A DNA stretch of 64,000 bases. Source: Neisseriaceae bacterium JH1-16. GTDB taxonomy: Bacteria > Pseudomonadota > Gammaproteobacteria > Burkholderiales > Chromobacteriaceae. The stretch lies in assembly GCA_025989215.1 (NCBI GenBank), contig JAPDNP010000001.1, positions 310,001-374,000 on the forward strand, in the 5' to 3' direction. Position numbers and translations under genes: made by a program. Below the pieces are notes generated by a model. It searched no databases. It worked only from the letters and a program-made list of their open reading frames with translations, and was not told where the DNA came from. Shown piece by piece: positions 8,712 through 16,378 of the stretch (position 1 is its first letter; each line of letters begins with the position of its first letter).

Positions 8712-9965
8712 TTATGCCGATTGCCGCGCCGTGCTAAGTACGCGCTGTTCGGCCAACGGTTTGAACGAGAAATGCATCCAGATCAGCGACACGCACACCG
8801 TGCCGTACAGCAGCATGAAGGCGCTGGAACGCACGCCGGTGGCGTCGAGCAGCACGCCGAACAGGATAGGCAGCAGGAAACCGCCCATGCCGCCGGCCAG
8901 CCCCACCACGCCGGACACCGCGCCGATGTTGTCGGGGAATTCGTCGGAGATGAACTTGAACACCGACGCCTTGCCCACCGCCATCGACACCCCGGCGACG
9001 AACAGCAGCACGGTGAACAGCCACGGGTTCAGGCCGATGTCGAGCGACAGCGGGCCGGTCACGGTGGCGATCACCATCTGGGTCTGCGGATAGGACAGCA
9101 GGAAGAACACCACCCAGCACACCCACATCACGTACCAGGTCACCTTGTAGGCACCGAAGCGGTCGGACAGCCAGCCGCCCAGCGCGCGCAGCACCCCGCC
9201 CGGCAGCGAGAAGCAGGCTGCGAGGAAGGCGGCGTGGGTGATGTCGAAACCGTACTCGCCGACGTAGTAGTGGATCATCCACAGCGCCAGTGCCACATAG
9301 CCGCCGAACACCACCGAGTAGTACTGGCAGTAGCGCATCACCGCCGGGTTCTTCATCAGCTTGAGCTGGTCGGCGATGCTGACCTTGCTCGACACCACGT
9401 GGCGTGGGTCGTGGTAACTGAACACCCAGAACAGGATGGCGGTACCGAGCATGATCGCCGCGTACACCGTCGGCACCATCTGCCAGCCCCAGGCGGCGAT
9501 CACCGCCGGCGCCAGCAGCTTGGTCAAGGCCGAGCCGGCATTGCCGGCACCGTAGACGCCCATCGCCAGGCCCTGGCGCTCGCGCGGGAACCAGCGCGCC
9601 ACATACGGCGTGCCGACTGAGAACGACCCGCCGGCCAAGCCGACGAACAGGCCGATCACCAGGAATTGCCAGTATGCGGTGGCGAACTGCATCAGGTAGA
9701 TCGGCACCACGCAGGCCAGCATCAGCACGAAGAACACGATGCGTCCGCCGAAGCGGTCGGTCCAGATACCCAGCGGTACGCGGATCAGCGAGCCGGACAG
9801 CACCGGCGTGGCGGCGAGGATGCCGAACTCGGTCTCGGACAGACCGAGATGCTGCTGGATGGGGATGCCGAGCACGGCAAACATCATCCAGATCATGAAA
9901 CAGACGGTGAAGGAAAAGGTGCTGACCGCTAGCACCGAATAGGACTTGAACGTGGGCGACGCCAT
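8712..9965 (-). CDS. narK1: Nitrate transporter, NarK1 type (MFS)
   Basis: Second member of the nitrate/nitrite porter family, 417 aa, probably the proton-coupled nitrate importer that starts nitrate respiration before nitrite accumulates. Typical motifs include GIWTDRFGGR between early helices, GNAGSALTKLLAPA, and GVVGLAGGMGGFLLP. The hydrophilic N-terminus is short and the start at 9965 is preceded by GGGG. It is the first gene of the minus-strand nitrate block. An exact uptake-like 10-mer encodes part of its C-terminus (8748-8757). Confidence 0.92.
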   Translation of the reverse strand: MASPTFKSYSVLAVSTFSFTVCFMIWMMFAVLGIPIQQHLGLSETEFGILAATPVLSGSLIRVPLGIWTDRFGGRIVFFVLMLACVVPIYLMQFATAYWQFLVIGLFVGLAGGSFSVGTPYVARWFPRERQGLAMGVYGAGNAGSALTKLLAPAVIAAWGWQMVPTVYAAIMLGTAILFWVFSYHDPRHVVSSKVSIADQLKLMKNPAVMRYCQYYSVVFGGYVALALWMIHYYVGEYGFDITHAAFLAACFSLPGGVLRALGGWLSDRFGAYKVTWYVMWVCWVVFFLLSYPQTQMVIATVTGPLSLDIGLNPWLFTVLLFVAGVSMAVGKASVFKFISDEFPDNIGAVSGVVGLAGGMGGFLLPILFGVLLDATGVRSSAFMLLYGTVCVSLIWMHFSFKPLAEQRVLSTARQSA

Positions 9966-10473
9966 GATGCAACCCCAAAGCTATGGATACTGGGGGCAAC
10001 GTTACGCCGCACGGCCCGCACCGCCCATTCGCCTAAGGGCTAGCCGCGAGCAGTATTTGGCCTTAGCCGAGCTAGGCCGAATGGGGTAGGGGCCTAGTGC
10101 GGATGGAGTGGATGGGTCAGGGGGCCGCAAGGTCAGAGCTGCCGAGTGGTCGGTTCTGTCAGGTTCTCTTCACCGATCGAGCGCGCTGCCTTGGGCGCGG
10201 TAGCCGGCCGTCATTGTCGTCTGCGTGGCGTTCAGACCTATCGGGCACTCGTTCACGAAGCGGCGGCGGCATTGCTGCCAGTGCCATTTCGCAGCCTTAG
10301 TCGTTGGTCGGCTGCACGGATAACGAGCCGCTGACGTTTGGATGAACCCATCCGAGCATGCGCCATCAGCCATGTAAATCTGTCGTGCTCTTTATGTGCA
10401 CGGCAGTCATCTCCGCTTTTGATCGATACGAGGCCGGCGGCGGGCAAGGTGAAGCGGACATGGAAAAGCCGCC
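9966..10473. other. narK1 upstream region and start of the accessory stretch
   Basis: About 508 bases without a convincing gene. Positions 10030-10100 have several overlapping CTAG/TTAG dyads (for example GGCCTTAGCCGAGCTAGGCC), probably part of the narK1 control region. From about 10100 onward the composition becomes less GC-rich and I see only short frames lacking ribosome sites. A junction with imported DNA probably falls here, but I could not find an attachment-site repeat. Confidence 0.5.
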
Positions 10474-10483
10474 TTACGGCGGC
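10464..10483 (-). terminator. Terminator overlapping the stop codon of the 84-aa gene
   Basis: GCCGCC-GTAA-GGCGGC followed by TTTT on the minus strand. The loop contains the TAA stop of the upstream reading frame. Confidence 0.8.
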
Positions 10484-10728
10484 GAGGATAGCCCGATTGC
10501 ATGAGCCCTTGCTTTCTCAAAGAGCCGTTTGATGTGGGGTTCTTCCGTCATTGATCGCCACACGGCAAGGTAGTCCGCAAGGCGATCGCAATCGATACCG
10601 GGGTGTTTCGAGAGAACTAGGTCAACGGCCCCAACGACTTCTGCCTCGGTTTTCTCATCATGGCACGCGTCCACTATGGGTTGAGCCGCCGTTATGACCC
10701 TGTGCGGGATCCCTTTTGCCATATTCAT
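10474..10728 (-). CDS. Small hypothetical protein, 84 aa
   Basis: I do not recognise this protein. It is supported as a real gene by CAGGAG six bases before the ATG at 10728 and by a terminator whose loop carries its stop codon. The product is acidic to neutral and soluble, with predicted helical stretches (AEVVGAVDLVLSKHPG, RLADYLAVWRSM) and no signal peptide or membrane segment. It stands alone in a region of lower GC than its neighbours, so it is probably part of the imported stretch. A regulatory or toxin-antitoxin role is possible but nothing in the sequence shows it. Confidence 0.65.
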   Translation of the reverse strand: MNMAKGIPHRVITAAQPIVDACHDEKTEAEVVGAVDLVLSKHPGIDCDRLADYLAVWRSMTEEPHIKRLFEKARAHAIGLSSPP

Positions 10729-10960
10729 GGATTACTCCTGCCAAGATGCAGCCAATGGTTAGAGCCGGATCAAGGGGGAACGGTTCTCGGGAGGATGGTG
10801 GCTTACTGCTGGCGGCTCGCGCACTCAGTGTCTGGATCACATGTCGGCACACCGAGCGGAGAATAGTCTTGGGTTGGTATGGCCTGTTGATTCCTGCAAT
10901 CGTCTCGGCCTCCTCTTGTCGACTTTGGCCACCCTTTCCTGCGGCATGGCGGCCCCAGGC

Positions 10961-10988
10961 AAAAAAACACCCCGCTTGCGGCGGGGTG
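10961..10988 (-). terminator. Rho-independent terminator without an obvious upstream gene
   Basis: CACCCCGC and GCGGGGTG form an 8-bp stem around CGCAA, followed by seven T residues on the minus strand. No protein-coding frame with a ribosome site ends just before it. Confidence 0.85.
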
Positions 10989-11026
10989 AAGGTCGGAAGT
11001 TGAAGATGCCCAGAAATAGGCGGCCC
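10961..11026 (-). ncRNA. Candidate small RNA ending at the 10961-10988 terminator
   Basis: On the minus strand, promoter-like hexamers (TTGCAA at 11060-11055, GATATA at 11035-11030) precede about 60 nt of non-coding sequence that ends in a strong terminator. The spacing of the hexamers (19) is loose. The transcript is inferred; only the terminator and dyad are seen. Confidence 0.3.
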
Positions 11027-11056
11027 AACTATATCAGTGAGACATCGAGATAAATT

Positions 11057-11082
11057 GCAAATATGCCAATTGGCATAATTGC
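11057..11082. promoter_or_regulatory. 26-bp near-perfect dyad, probable operator
   Basis: The inner 16 bases TATGCCAATTGGCATA (11062-11077) are a perfect palindrome. After one symmetric A/A mismatch the arms continue as GCAA and TTGC. This is the form of a dimeric repressor site. It overlaps possible -35 elements in both directions. The regulator is unknown. Confidence 0.6.
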
Positions 11083-11392
11083 GGTTGTTTATATTGGCTG
11101 AGGGCAGGGGCATCTGAGCGAAGCGTATAAGAAAGGGGCGCTGTCTCCGCTCACTTGCAGGCGGCATCACAGCCCTCCAAGTGGCCGTACCTCGGCCGAA
11201 GCGGCCGTCCACCCTATCTGTCCTGTGCGTCTGCACAGGGCTACATACAGGGCATTCTCTGCCACCGCACCGAATGTCAGCTTTCTGACCTCGGGAACGC
11301 GTACTTTCGCCCCAAAGCGGACACCATGAGGCCCTGTGTGGTACCGACTTTGAAGAAAGTCAAAATCACTTTCTGAGGCTGCTAGATGGTTT

Positions 11393-12319
11393 CTACCCCA
11401 TGAGCTTCTCTGTGCTCCATTCCGCCGCGGTGAGTTTGGTGATGAAGAAATCGGCTAGCGCGCTAACTTTTGCGGGCCGTGCGCGGGCAGTGGGTGTTAC
11501 GAAATACAGGCCACCTTCGGGCAAGCGCCAATCGGTCAGAATGGGTTCAAGTTGCGTGTCCGCGAAATACGACGTCGCGACAAACTCAGGAAGCTCGGTG
11601 ATGGCCAGTCCAGCGAGGACTGTGGGCAGTAATGCTTCCACGCTCGTTCCTCGCAACGCTCCGGTCGGTGTGACGGTGCATTCCTCGCCACTTTTATGGG
11701 TAAAGCGCCAGACGTCGCGCTTACTCTTGTTGGCGTAGGTCAGGCACTGGTGGGCGCCAAGATCACGCGGGTGCTGAGGACGACCATAGCGAGACAGATA
11801 GCTAGGAGATGCCACGACAAATCGGCGCATGGGTGCAATGAGACGTGCGACGAGCGAGGAGTCTTCCATGATGGCGATGCGAAGGGCAGCATCGAAGCCA
11901 TCGCCAATCAGATCAACATGTACGTCCGTGAGATGAAGATCGACGGAAATATCCGGATAAGTCCGAAAGAACTCAGGCAACAACGGAGCCACCCAGCGAG
12001 CACCAAAGGAAAGCGGTGCCGCGAGCTTTACGAGACCACGCGGTCGGCTTGAGGTCTCACGGGCGAAATCCTCTGTCTCTTCGGCCTCTGTGTAGATTCT
12101 CGCCGCTCGCTCGGCAAGCGTGTGGCCATAGTCCGTGAGTGCAAGTCTTCGGGAGGTACGGTTGAACAGTCGGCCTCCCAGCCGCTCTTCAAGGCGGGTA
12201 ACGGCGCGAGAGACCGTGGCGACCGAGACCCCCATGGCTGTTGCCGCCGCAGCGAACGAACCTTCTTCGGCGACCTTTGCGAACATCGCGAGACCTTCAA
12301 AATCCGGCAGCTTTGACAT
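11393..12319 (-). CDS. LysR-family transcriptional regulator
   Basis: LysR-type regulator of 308 aa with an N-terminal winged helix-turn-helix (FAAAATAMGVSVATVSRAVTR near residues 20-40) and a C-terminal effector-binding domain of the CrgA/DsdC-like group. The start at 12319 (MSKLPDFEG) has AGGA eight bases upstream; an earlier ATG at 12346 has no ribosome site. It is divergent from the SDR gene at 12416, the usual arrangement in which the regulator controls its neighbour from the 97-base gap. Part of the accessory cassette. Confidence 0.9.
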   Translation of the reverse strand: MSKLPDFEGLAMFAKVAEEGSFAAAATAMGVSVATVSRAVTRLEERLGGRLFNRTSRRLALTDYGHTLAERAARIYTEAEETEDFARETSSRPRGLVKLAAPLSFGARWVAPLLPEFFRTYPDISVDLHLTDVHVDLIGDGFDAALRIAIMEDSSLVARLIAPMRRFVVASPSYLSRYGRPQHPRDLGAHQCLTYANKSKRDVWRFTHKSGEECTVTPTGALRGTSVEALLPTVLAGLAITELPEFVATSYFADTQLEPILTDWRLPEGGLYFVTPTARARPAKVSALADFFITKLTAAEWSTEKLMG

Positions 12320-12415
12320 CGACAATCCTGCAACAATGGTTTGCATTCATTTCTATTTAGAACGGTAGCATGCCGCCATAGACTTGTCTCGTAGCCCCCA
12401 TTCAGGAGACAGATC

Positions 12416-13171
12416 ATGGTCCGCAGACTCGAAGGAAAAATAGCCGTCGTGACCGGCGGCACCTCCGGCATCGGCCTTGCCACCGCCAAGCGTTTCGCAA
12501 CGGAAGGTGCGCAGGTTTTTGTCACCGGCCGTCGCCAAGCCGAGCTCGACGCCGCCGTTGCGGCGATTGGGCCGAAAGCCACTGGCATCCAGGCGGATTC
12601 CGCCAATCTCAGCGATCTCAATCACCTCTACGAACGCGTGAAGACAGAGGCAGGTCGCATCGATGTGCTGTTCGCCAATGCCGGCGGCGGCTCGATGTTG
12701 CCTTTGGGGTCCATCACCGAAGAGCAGTATGACGACACGTTCGGTCGCAACGTGAAGGGCTTGCTCTTTACGGTGCAGAAGGTGCTGCCGCTGCTGGTCG
12801 ACGGTGCCTCAGTGATCCTCACCGCTTCCAACGTCAGCATCAAAGGCACGCCCGCGTTCAGCGTTTACAGCGCCTCGAAGGCGGCAGTACACAACTTTGC
12901 AAGAAGCTGGACACTTGACCTCAAGCCTCGGGGCATCCGCGTCAACGTCATCAGCCCCGGCCCGATCAAGACGGCTGGCCTCGTCAACCTTGCGGGCCCC
13001 GATGCTGCGCAACAACAAGACCTGCTCGACCACATGGCCTCGACGATCCCGCTTGGGCGTGTTGGGGACCCTGAGGAGGTGGCAGGTGCCGCCGTCTTCC
13101 TCGCTTCCTCCGACGCGAGCTTCATCGCCGGCACCGAACTCTTCGTCGACGGTGGACAGGCTCAGATCTAA
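12416..13171 (+). CDS. SDR-family NAD(P)-dependent oxidoreductase
   Basis: Classical short-chain dehydrogenase of 251 aa. The Rossmann motif TGGTSGIG lies at residues 13-20, NAGGG near 90, and the catalytic YSASK near 150; the C-terminus GTELFVDGGQAQI is typical. Substrate cannot be read from sequence. It is preceded by AGGAGAC. Together with the DoxX, GST and SnoaL genes that follow, it resembles mobile LysR-linked cassettes dealing with reactive electrophiles, which is inference. Confidence 0.93.
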   Translation: MVRRLEGKIAVVTGGTSGIGLATAKRFATEGAQVFVTGRRQAELDAAVAAIGPKATGIQADSANLSDLNHLYERVKTEAGRIDVLFANAGGGSMLPLGSITEEQYDDTFGRNVKGLLFTVQKVLPLLVDGASVILTASNVSIKGTPAFSVYSASKAAVHNFARSWTLDLKPRGIRVNVISPGPIKTAGLVNLAGPDAAQQQDLLDHMASTIPLGRVGDPEEVAGAAVFLASSDASFIAGTELFVDGGQAQI

Positions 13172-13264
13172 CCCCCCCTTGAGTGGCCTGATTTGTACGA
13201 ACTGGCCATCCAACTGACACACCTTGAGCGTCGCCAGAGACGATCAACCACAAAGGACATTGCC

Positions 13265-13702
13265 ATGAGCAACCAGACCTATGCAGAAACCGGGGTCACT
13301 CCCTCGGCCATTCCCAGCGCTATCACCACCGTTGTCCCGGCTTTGGGCCGCGTGATGATCAGCGCCATCTTCATCCTTTCCGGGCTTTCCAAGCTCGCCG
13401 CACCGGCGATGATGATCGGATACATCCAGTCGGTTGGCTTGCCGTTGCCGGCGGTAGCGTACGGGATCGCCACGTTTATCGAGATTGTCGGTGGTGTCAC
13501 GCTTCTACTCGGCTACCGCACTCGAATCGTCGCGGGTGTTCTGTTCCTGTTCACGCTTGCGACCGCCGTGTTCTTTCACAACCATTTCGGCGACCAGAAT
13601 CAGTTCATTCATTTCTTCAAGAACATCGCGATGGCTGGCGGTCTGCTGCACGTGATCGCCTTTGGCGGTGGTCGTGTAAGCCTCGATGGCCACCGGTCCT
13701 GA
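13265..13702 (+). CDS. DoxX-family membrane protein
   Basis: Inner-membrane protein of 145 aa with four hydrophobic segments (around residues 25-45, 55-75, 80-100, 112-132). DoxX family features include GLSKLAAPAMMIGYIQSVGLP and the region FFHNHFGDQNQF. The start at 13265 (MSNQTYAETG) follows AAGGA; an upstream in-frame start at 13193 reads into non-conserved sequence. It lies 93 nt after the SDR gene and 52 nt before the GST frame, consistent with one transcript. Exact role unknown. Confidence 0.88.
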   Translation: MSNQTYAETGVTPSAIPSAITTVVPALGRVMISAIFILSGLSKLAAPAMMIGYIQSVGLPLPAVAYGIATFIEIVGGVTLLLGYRTRIVAGVLFLFTLATAVFFHNHFGDQNQFIHFFKNIAMAGGLLHVIAFGGGRVSLDGHRS

Positions 13703-13754
13703 CACATCGGCTGGAGCGGCGCAGGTCGCTCCGGCTGAGAAAAGGAGCATGATC

Positions 13755-14387
13755 ATGCTTGAAGTTCTTGCATTCGCCACGCCCAACAGCGTCAAAGTCC
13801 CTATCGCGCTAGAAGAGATGGGGCTCGATTATCGACTTACCCCGGTCAATTTGCGCCAGGGTGAGCAGAAGACCGATGCCTTCAGGGCGATGAATCCCAA
13901 CGGGAAAGTCCCTGTTCTTATCGATCGTTCCTCCAAGCCTGAAGAGGGTGGTGTGATACTCAGCGAGTCCGCCGCAATCTTGGTCTACCTTGCGGAAAAG
14001 ACCGGGCAACTGCTTCCGCAGGAGGGGGCCCACCGCGGCAAAGTCTTCGAACAACTTTTCTTCCACGCGTCTGGCCTGAGTCCCGCCTTCCTGCAGGCAT
14101 TTTTGGTTGCCATGCAGTCATCGCCACAATCTGAGGCCCAAGCACGCGCGCTAGCGGAGGTTGATCGGGTGCTAGACGTGCTCAATGACGGCCTCGAACG
14201 TCACCCGTACGTGGCGGGTGACACGTACAGCATCGCGGACATTGCCCATTTCGGGTGAGTCTGGCGCCATCAGGCGATCGGTGCGTCCCTCGACAAGTTT
14301 CCATCCGTTACTCGTTGGTACGGTGAAATCTCGGCACGACCCGCAGTCGTCACCGCCGTCACAAAGACCCTGGCGCTCGCTCAGTAG
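13755..14387 (+). pseudogene. Glutathione S-transferase family gene with an internal stop
   Basis: The frame starts at MLEVLAFATPNSVKV (13755, seven bases after AAGGAG) with a thioredoxin-like N-domain (MNPNGKVPVLID, LSESAAILVYLAEK) and a helical C-domain. A TGA at 14256-14258 (codon 168) interrupts it. The same frame continues past it with the expected GST tail (WRHQAIGASLDKFPS, RWYGEISARPAV) to a TAG at 14385-14387. Homologous positions commonly have Trp, so TGG to TGA is the likely change. The product would lack its last 43 residues, or need readthrough. Confidence 0.85.
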
Positions 14388-14512
14388 TGCGGTGCCACAT
14401 CCCGCATCTTCCTGACGCAACTGCTTTAACTGCTTTAGGAGATGGATAGGCGAGAGCTTTTGCGCAATGCGCCCGCAACCAGCTCCATCGTGAATGATTA
14501 AGGAGAAATGTT

Positions 14513-14878
14513 ATGAATGACCGTACCCATGAACTGCTTTATCGCAATCTCCAAGAGGTCTTCGGGGAAGGCGATGCAACGCGTCGTCGCGCGGCAATCG
14601 AGGAGCTCTATACCGAGGACTGCGTGCTCTACGTGCCTCCGGGTGTATTCGTCGGGCACGACGCGCTCGACAAGTTCGCAGAGGGTCTTCGCGCGACGCA
14701 TCCGCATTTCGTATACGCACCTCATGGTGAGCCTCAAACCCTCCACAACGCCGGTCGTCTGGCTTGGGGTTCTGGCCCGCACGGCGAAGCACCGGACTAT
14801 ACGGGCTTGGATGTGATCATCGCTCGTGAAGGGCAGATCGCCGCACTCTATGTCTTCCTCGATACCAATCCCACATAA
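14513..14878 (+). CDS. SnoaL-like/NTF2-fold protein
   Basis: Small 121-aa protein of the SnoaL-like (NTF2 fold) group, judged by the pattern of an N-terminal helix, LYTEDCVLYVPPGVFVGHDAL and the C-terminal strand GQIAALYVFLD. Such proteins often act as isomerases, hydrolases or binding partners in small-molecule metabolism. The ribosome site AAGGAG lies seven bases before the ATG. It is the last cassette gene before the insertion sequence, only 44 nt from its left end. Confidence 0.8.
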   Translation: MNDRTHELLYRNLQEVFGEGDATRRRAAIEELYTEDCVLYVPPGVFVGHDALDKFAEGLRATHPHFVYAPHGEPQTLHNAGRLAWGSGPHGEAPDYTGLDVIIAREGQIAALYVFLDTNPT

Positions 14879-14982
14879 CCATGCGGTGATCTCGCAGGCT
14901 TCGATAACGAGTGAGTTCTGAGTGGACTGCCCCGACAACGGTAGACACTTCCGACTTATGATTTGAGCATAGGAGGAAGTCT

Positions 14983-15266
14983 ATGAGCGCCCAGCGTTTT
15001 CACCCGAATTCAAAGACGAAGCCGTCAAGCAAGTCACTGAGCGCGGCTATTCCGTCGCCGAAGTGGCTGCCCGGCTCGGCGTCTCCAGCCATAGCCTGTA
15101 CAAGTGGGTAAAAGCAGTTACCCCAGACAATACCGAGAAGCAAGCCACCGAGCTGATTGAAGCCCAAAGCGAAATCCTGCGGCTGCGCGCCCAACTCCGT
15201 CGCACCGAGGAAGAGCGCGACATCCTAAAAAAAGCCGCGCGGTACTTTGCCAGGGAGTCCGAGTGA
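14983..15266 (+). pseudogene. IS3-family OrfA, frameshifted near the start
   Basis: ATG at 14983 follows AGGAGG and begins MSAQRF, but then reads out of frame. The OrfA sequence EFKDEAVKQVTERGYSVAEV and a helix-turn-helix (ARLGVSSHSLYKWVK) resume in the next frame, and a leucine-zipper-like tail (AQSEILRLRAQLRRTEEERD) follows. Adding one T to the run CGTTTTCACCCG restores MSAQRFSPEFKDE. The stop TGA overlaps the orfB GTG start. Confidence 0.85.
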
Positions 15267-16117
15267 AGTACCGCTTCATGAACGACCACCGACATATTCA
15301 CCCCATCGCTACGCTGTGTCGGATTCTGCAGGTCGCTCGGGCCGGCTTCTACAAATGGCTGCATCAGCCGGATTCTGAGCGGGCGCGCGAGGATACCCGT
15401 CTGCTGTCGCTGATTCGCGATTCCTACGCCGGCAGTGGCGGCGTCGATGGCTCGCGTCGGGTCTGGGGGGACCTGCGCGAAGCCGGTGGACCCTGCGGCA
15501 AGCATCGCGTGCTGCGCCTGATGCGCCAGCACAAGATCAAGGCGTTGCGCGGCTATCAGGCACCGCGACCGATCGCAGGTCGTCCATCACTCGTCGCCCC
15601 CAATCGACTCAACCGCTCGTTTACCGTCGACCAGCCTGACAAGGCTTGGGTCACCGATATCACCTATAGCCGTACTTGGCAGGGCTGGTTGTCTCTCGCC
15701 GTCGTCATCGATCTGTACTCGCGCAAAGTGATCGGCTGGTCGATGAAGCCGACGCTAGCGCGGGAACTGGCGCTGGACGCCTTATTGATGGCGCGGTGGC
15801 GGCGTAAACCCAAAAGCACGGTCCTGGTCCATTCGGACCAGGGTTCGCAGTACGGTAGTGACGATTGGCGCCGCTTCTGTCTGACCAATCGACTGGGGCC
15901 GAGCATGAGTCGGTGTGGGAACTGCTGGGAGAATGCGGTGGCCGAATCGTTCTTTAGCCGCCTGAAGAAAGAGCGCATCCGCAAACGCCTCTACAAAACC
16001 CGCGACCTGGCCCGTTCCGATGTGTTCGACTACCTCGAAGCCTGTTACAACCGCACCCGCCGCCATAGCCATCTTGGCGGCATCAGTCCCGAGGCCTTTG
16101 AGCGGGCCTCGGCGTGA
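15263..16117 (+). CDS. IS3-family transposase OrfB (DDE integrase domain)
   Basis: Integrase-core transposase of 284 aa, normally made as an OrfAB fusion by -1 frameshifting. It starts with GTG at 15263, overlapping the orfA stop. An HTH_21 region (RIRKR... is C-terminal; IRDSYAGSGGVDGSRRVW is N-terminal) precedes the retroviral-integrase-like core. Catalytic residues are visible as the first Asp in VTDITYS, the second in VHSDQGSQYGS and the Glu in ENAVAESFFSRLKKE. The frame is intact to the TGA at 16115-16117. Confidence 0.93.
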   Translation: MKYRFMNDHRHIHPIATLCRILQVARAGFYKWLHQPDSERAREDTRLLSLIRDSYAGSGGVDGSRRVWGDLREAGGPCGKHRVLRLMRQHKIKALRGYQAPRPIAGRPSLVAPNRLNRSFTVDQPDKAWVTDITYSRTWQGWLSLAVVIDLYSRKVIGWSMKPTLARELALDALLMARWRRKPKSTVLVHSDQGSQYGSDDWRRFCLTNRLGPSMSRCGNCWENAVAESFFSRLKKERIRKRLYKTRDLARSDVFDYLEACYNRTRRHSHLGGISPEAFERASA

Positions 16118-16151
16118 GGGTCGGGAGTGTCTACGGTTCTAGGACAGTCCA

Positions 16152-16276
16152 GTGTCCAAGCTGCGGTAAAGCTCGCTGACACCGATGTATGGCCGATATT
16201 CTGGTGGTATGGTCAACCGGAAGTAAAGCATGCCGTGCCGGTTGCGGTGGAGGTAGGAGGGAAGTCTGATTGCCAT
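16152..16276 (-). pseudogene. Tyrosine integrase, N-terminal stump cut by the IS element
   Basis: About 42 codons from ATG 16276 (MAIRLPSYLHRNRHG, then YFRLTIPPEYRPYIG and ELYRSLDTG) match the N-terminal arm-binding domain of phage/island integrases. The frame runs straight into the right end of the IS3 element and stops there. No remainder is found beyond the left IS end. The location, about 100 bases from the 3' end of ssrA, a classic integrase target, marks the adjacent DNA as an ssrA-borne island. Confidence 0.75.
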
Positions 16277-16288
16277 GTTGCCGCCCTG

Positions 16289-16313
16289 ATTCGGGACACC
16301 CATTCGGGACACC
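16289..16313. repeat. Two direct 12-bp repeats upstream of the integrase stump
   Basis: ATTCGGGACACC occurs at 16289-16300 and again at 16302-16313, just upstream of the integrase start. Candidate integrase/excisionase arm sites or an operator. Confidence 0.6.
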
Positions 16314-16329
16314 AGGTCGGCACAACAAG

Positions 16330-16366
16330 GCAAGAAAAGAAAAACCCACTGACGAATCAGTGGGTT
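16330..16366 (-). terminator. Terminator of ssrA
   Basis: AACCCACTGA and TCAGTGGGTT form a 10-bp stem around a TTCG tetraloop, followed on the minus strand by TTTTCTTTTCTT. It begins 13 bases after the tmRNA 3' end. Confidence 0.9.
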
Positions 16367-16378
16367 TCTTTTAGGATC

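Larger units (their letters stand above)
10729..11392. other. Gene-poor accessory DNA with palindrome and terminator
   Basis: About 660 bases with no supported protein gene; frames that cross it run through a terminator. It holds a minus-strand Rho-independent terminator (10961-10988), a large dyad (11057-11082), a candidate small RNA between them, and at 11190-11390 sequence resembling degraded coding DNA that I cannot identify. Confidence 0.5.
14923..16151 (+). mobile_element. IS3-family insertion sequence
   Basis: About 1.23 kb with two overlapping frames (orfA, orfB) and imperfect terminal inverted repeats. The left end begins TGGACTGCCCCGACAACG and continues GTAGACACTTCCGAC; the right end, read inward, begins TGGACTGTCCTAGAACC then GTAGACACTCCCGAC. 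Flanking trinucleotides (GAG left, GTG right) do not match, so there is no target duplication; this suggests a deletion or rearrangement next to the element. orfA is frameshifted, so the copy is probably inactive. It abuts a truncated integrase. Confidence 0.92.

Noticed and set aside
9966-10100. FNR box upstream of narK1
   Set aside because: No TTGAT-N4-ATCAA-like sequence in either strand; only CTAG-rich dyads and a weak NarL-like heptamer.
10658-11236. 192-codon minus-strand frame
   Set aside because: Runs through a strong terminator and overlaps the supported 84-aa gene; no ribosome site.
10000-11400. Second copy of the ssrA 3' end as the far attachment site of the island
   Set aside because: I found no stretch matching the tmRNA 3' end here; the left boundary remains unknown.
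14917-16154. Target-site duplication of the IS3 element
   Set aside because: Flanks GAG and GTG do not match at the ends defined by the inverted repeats.
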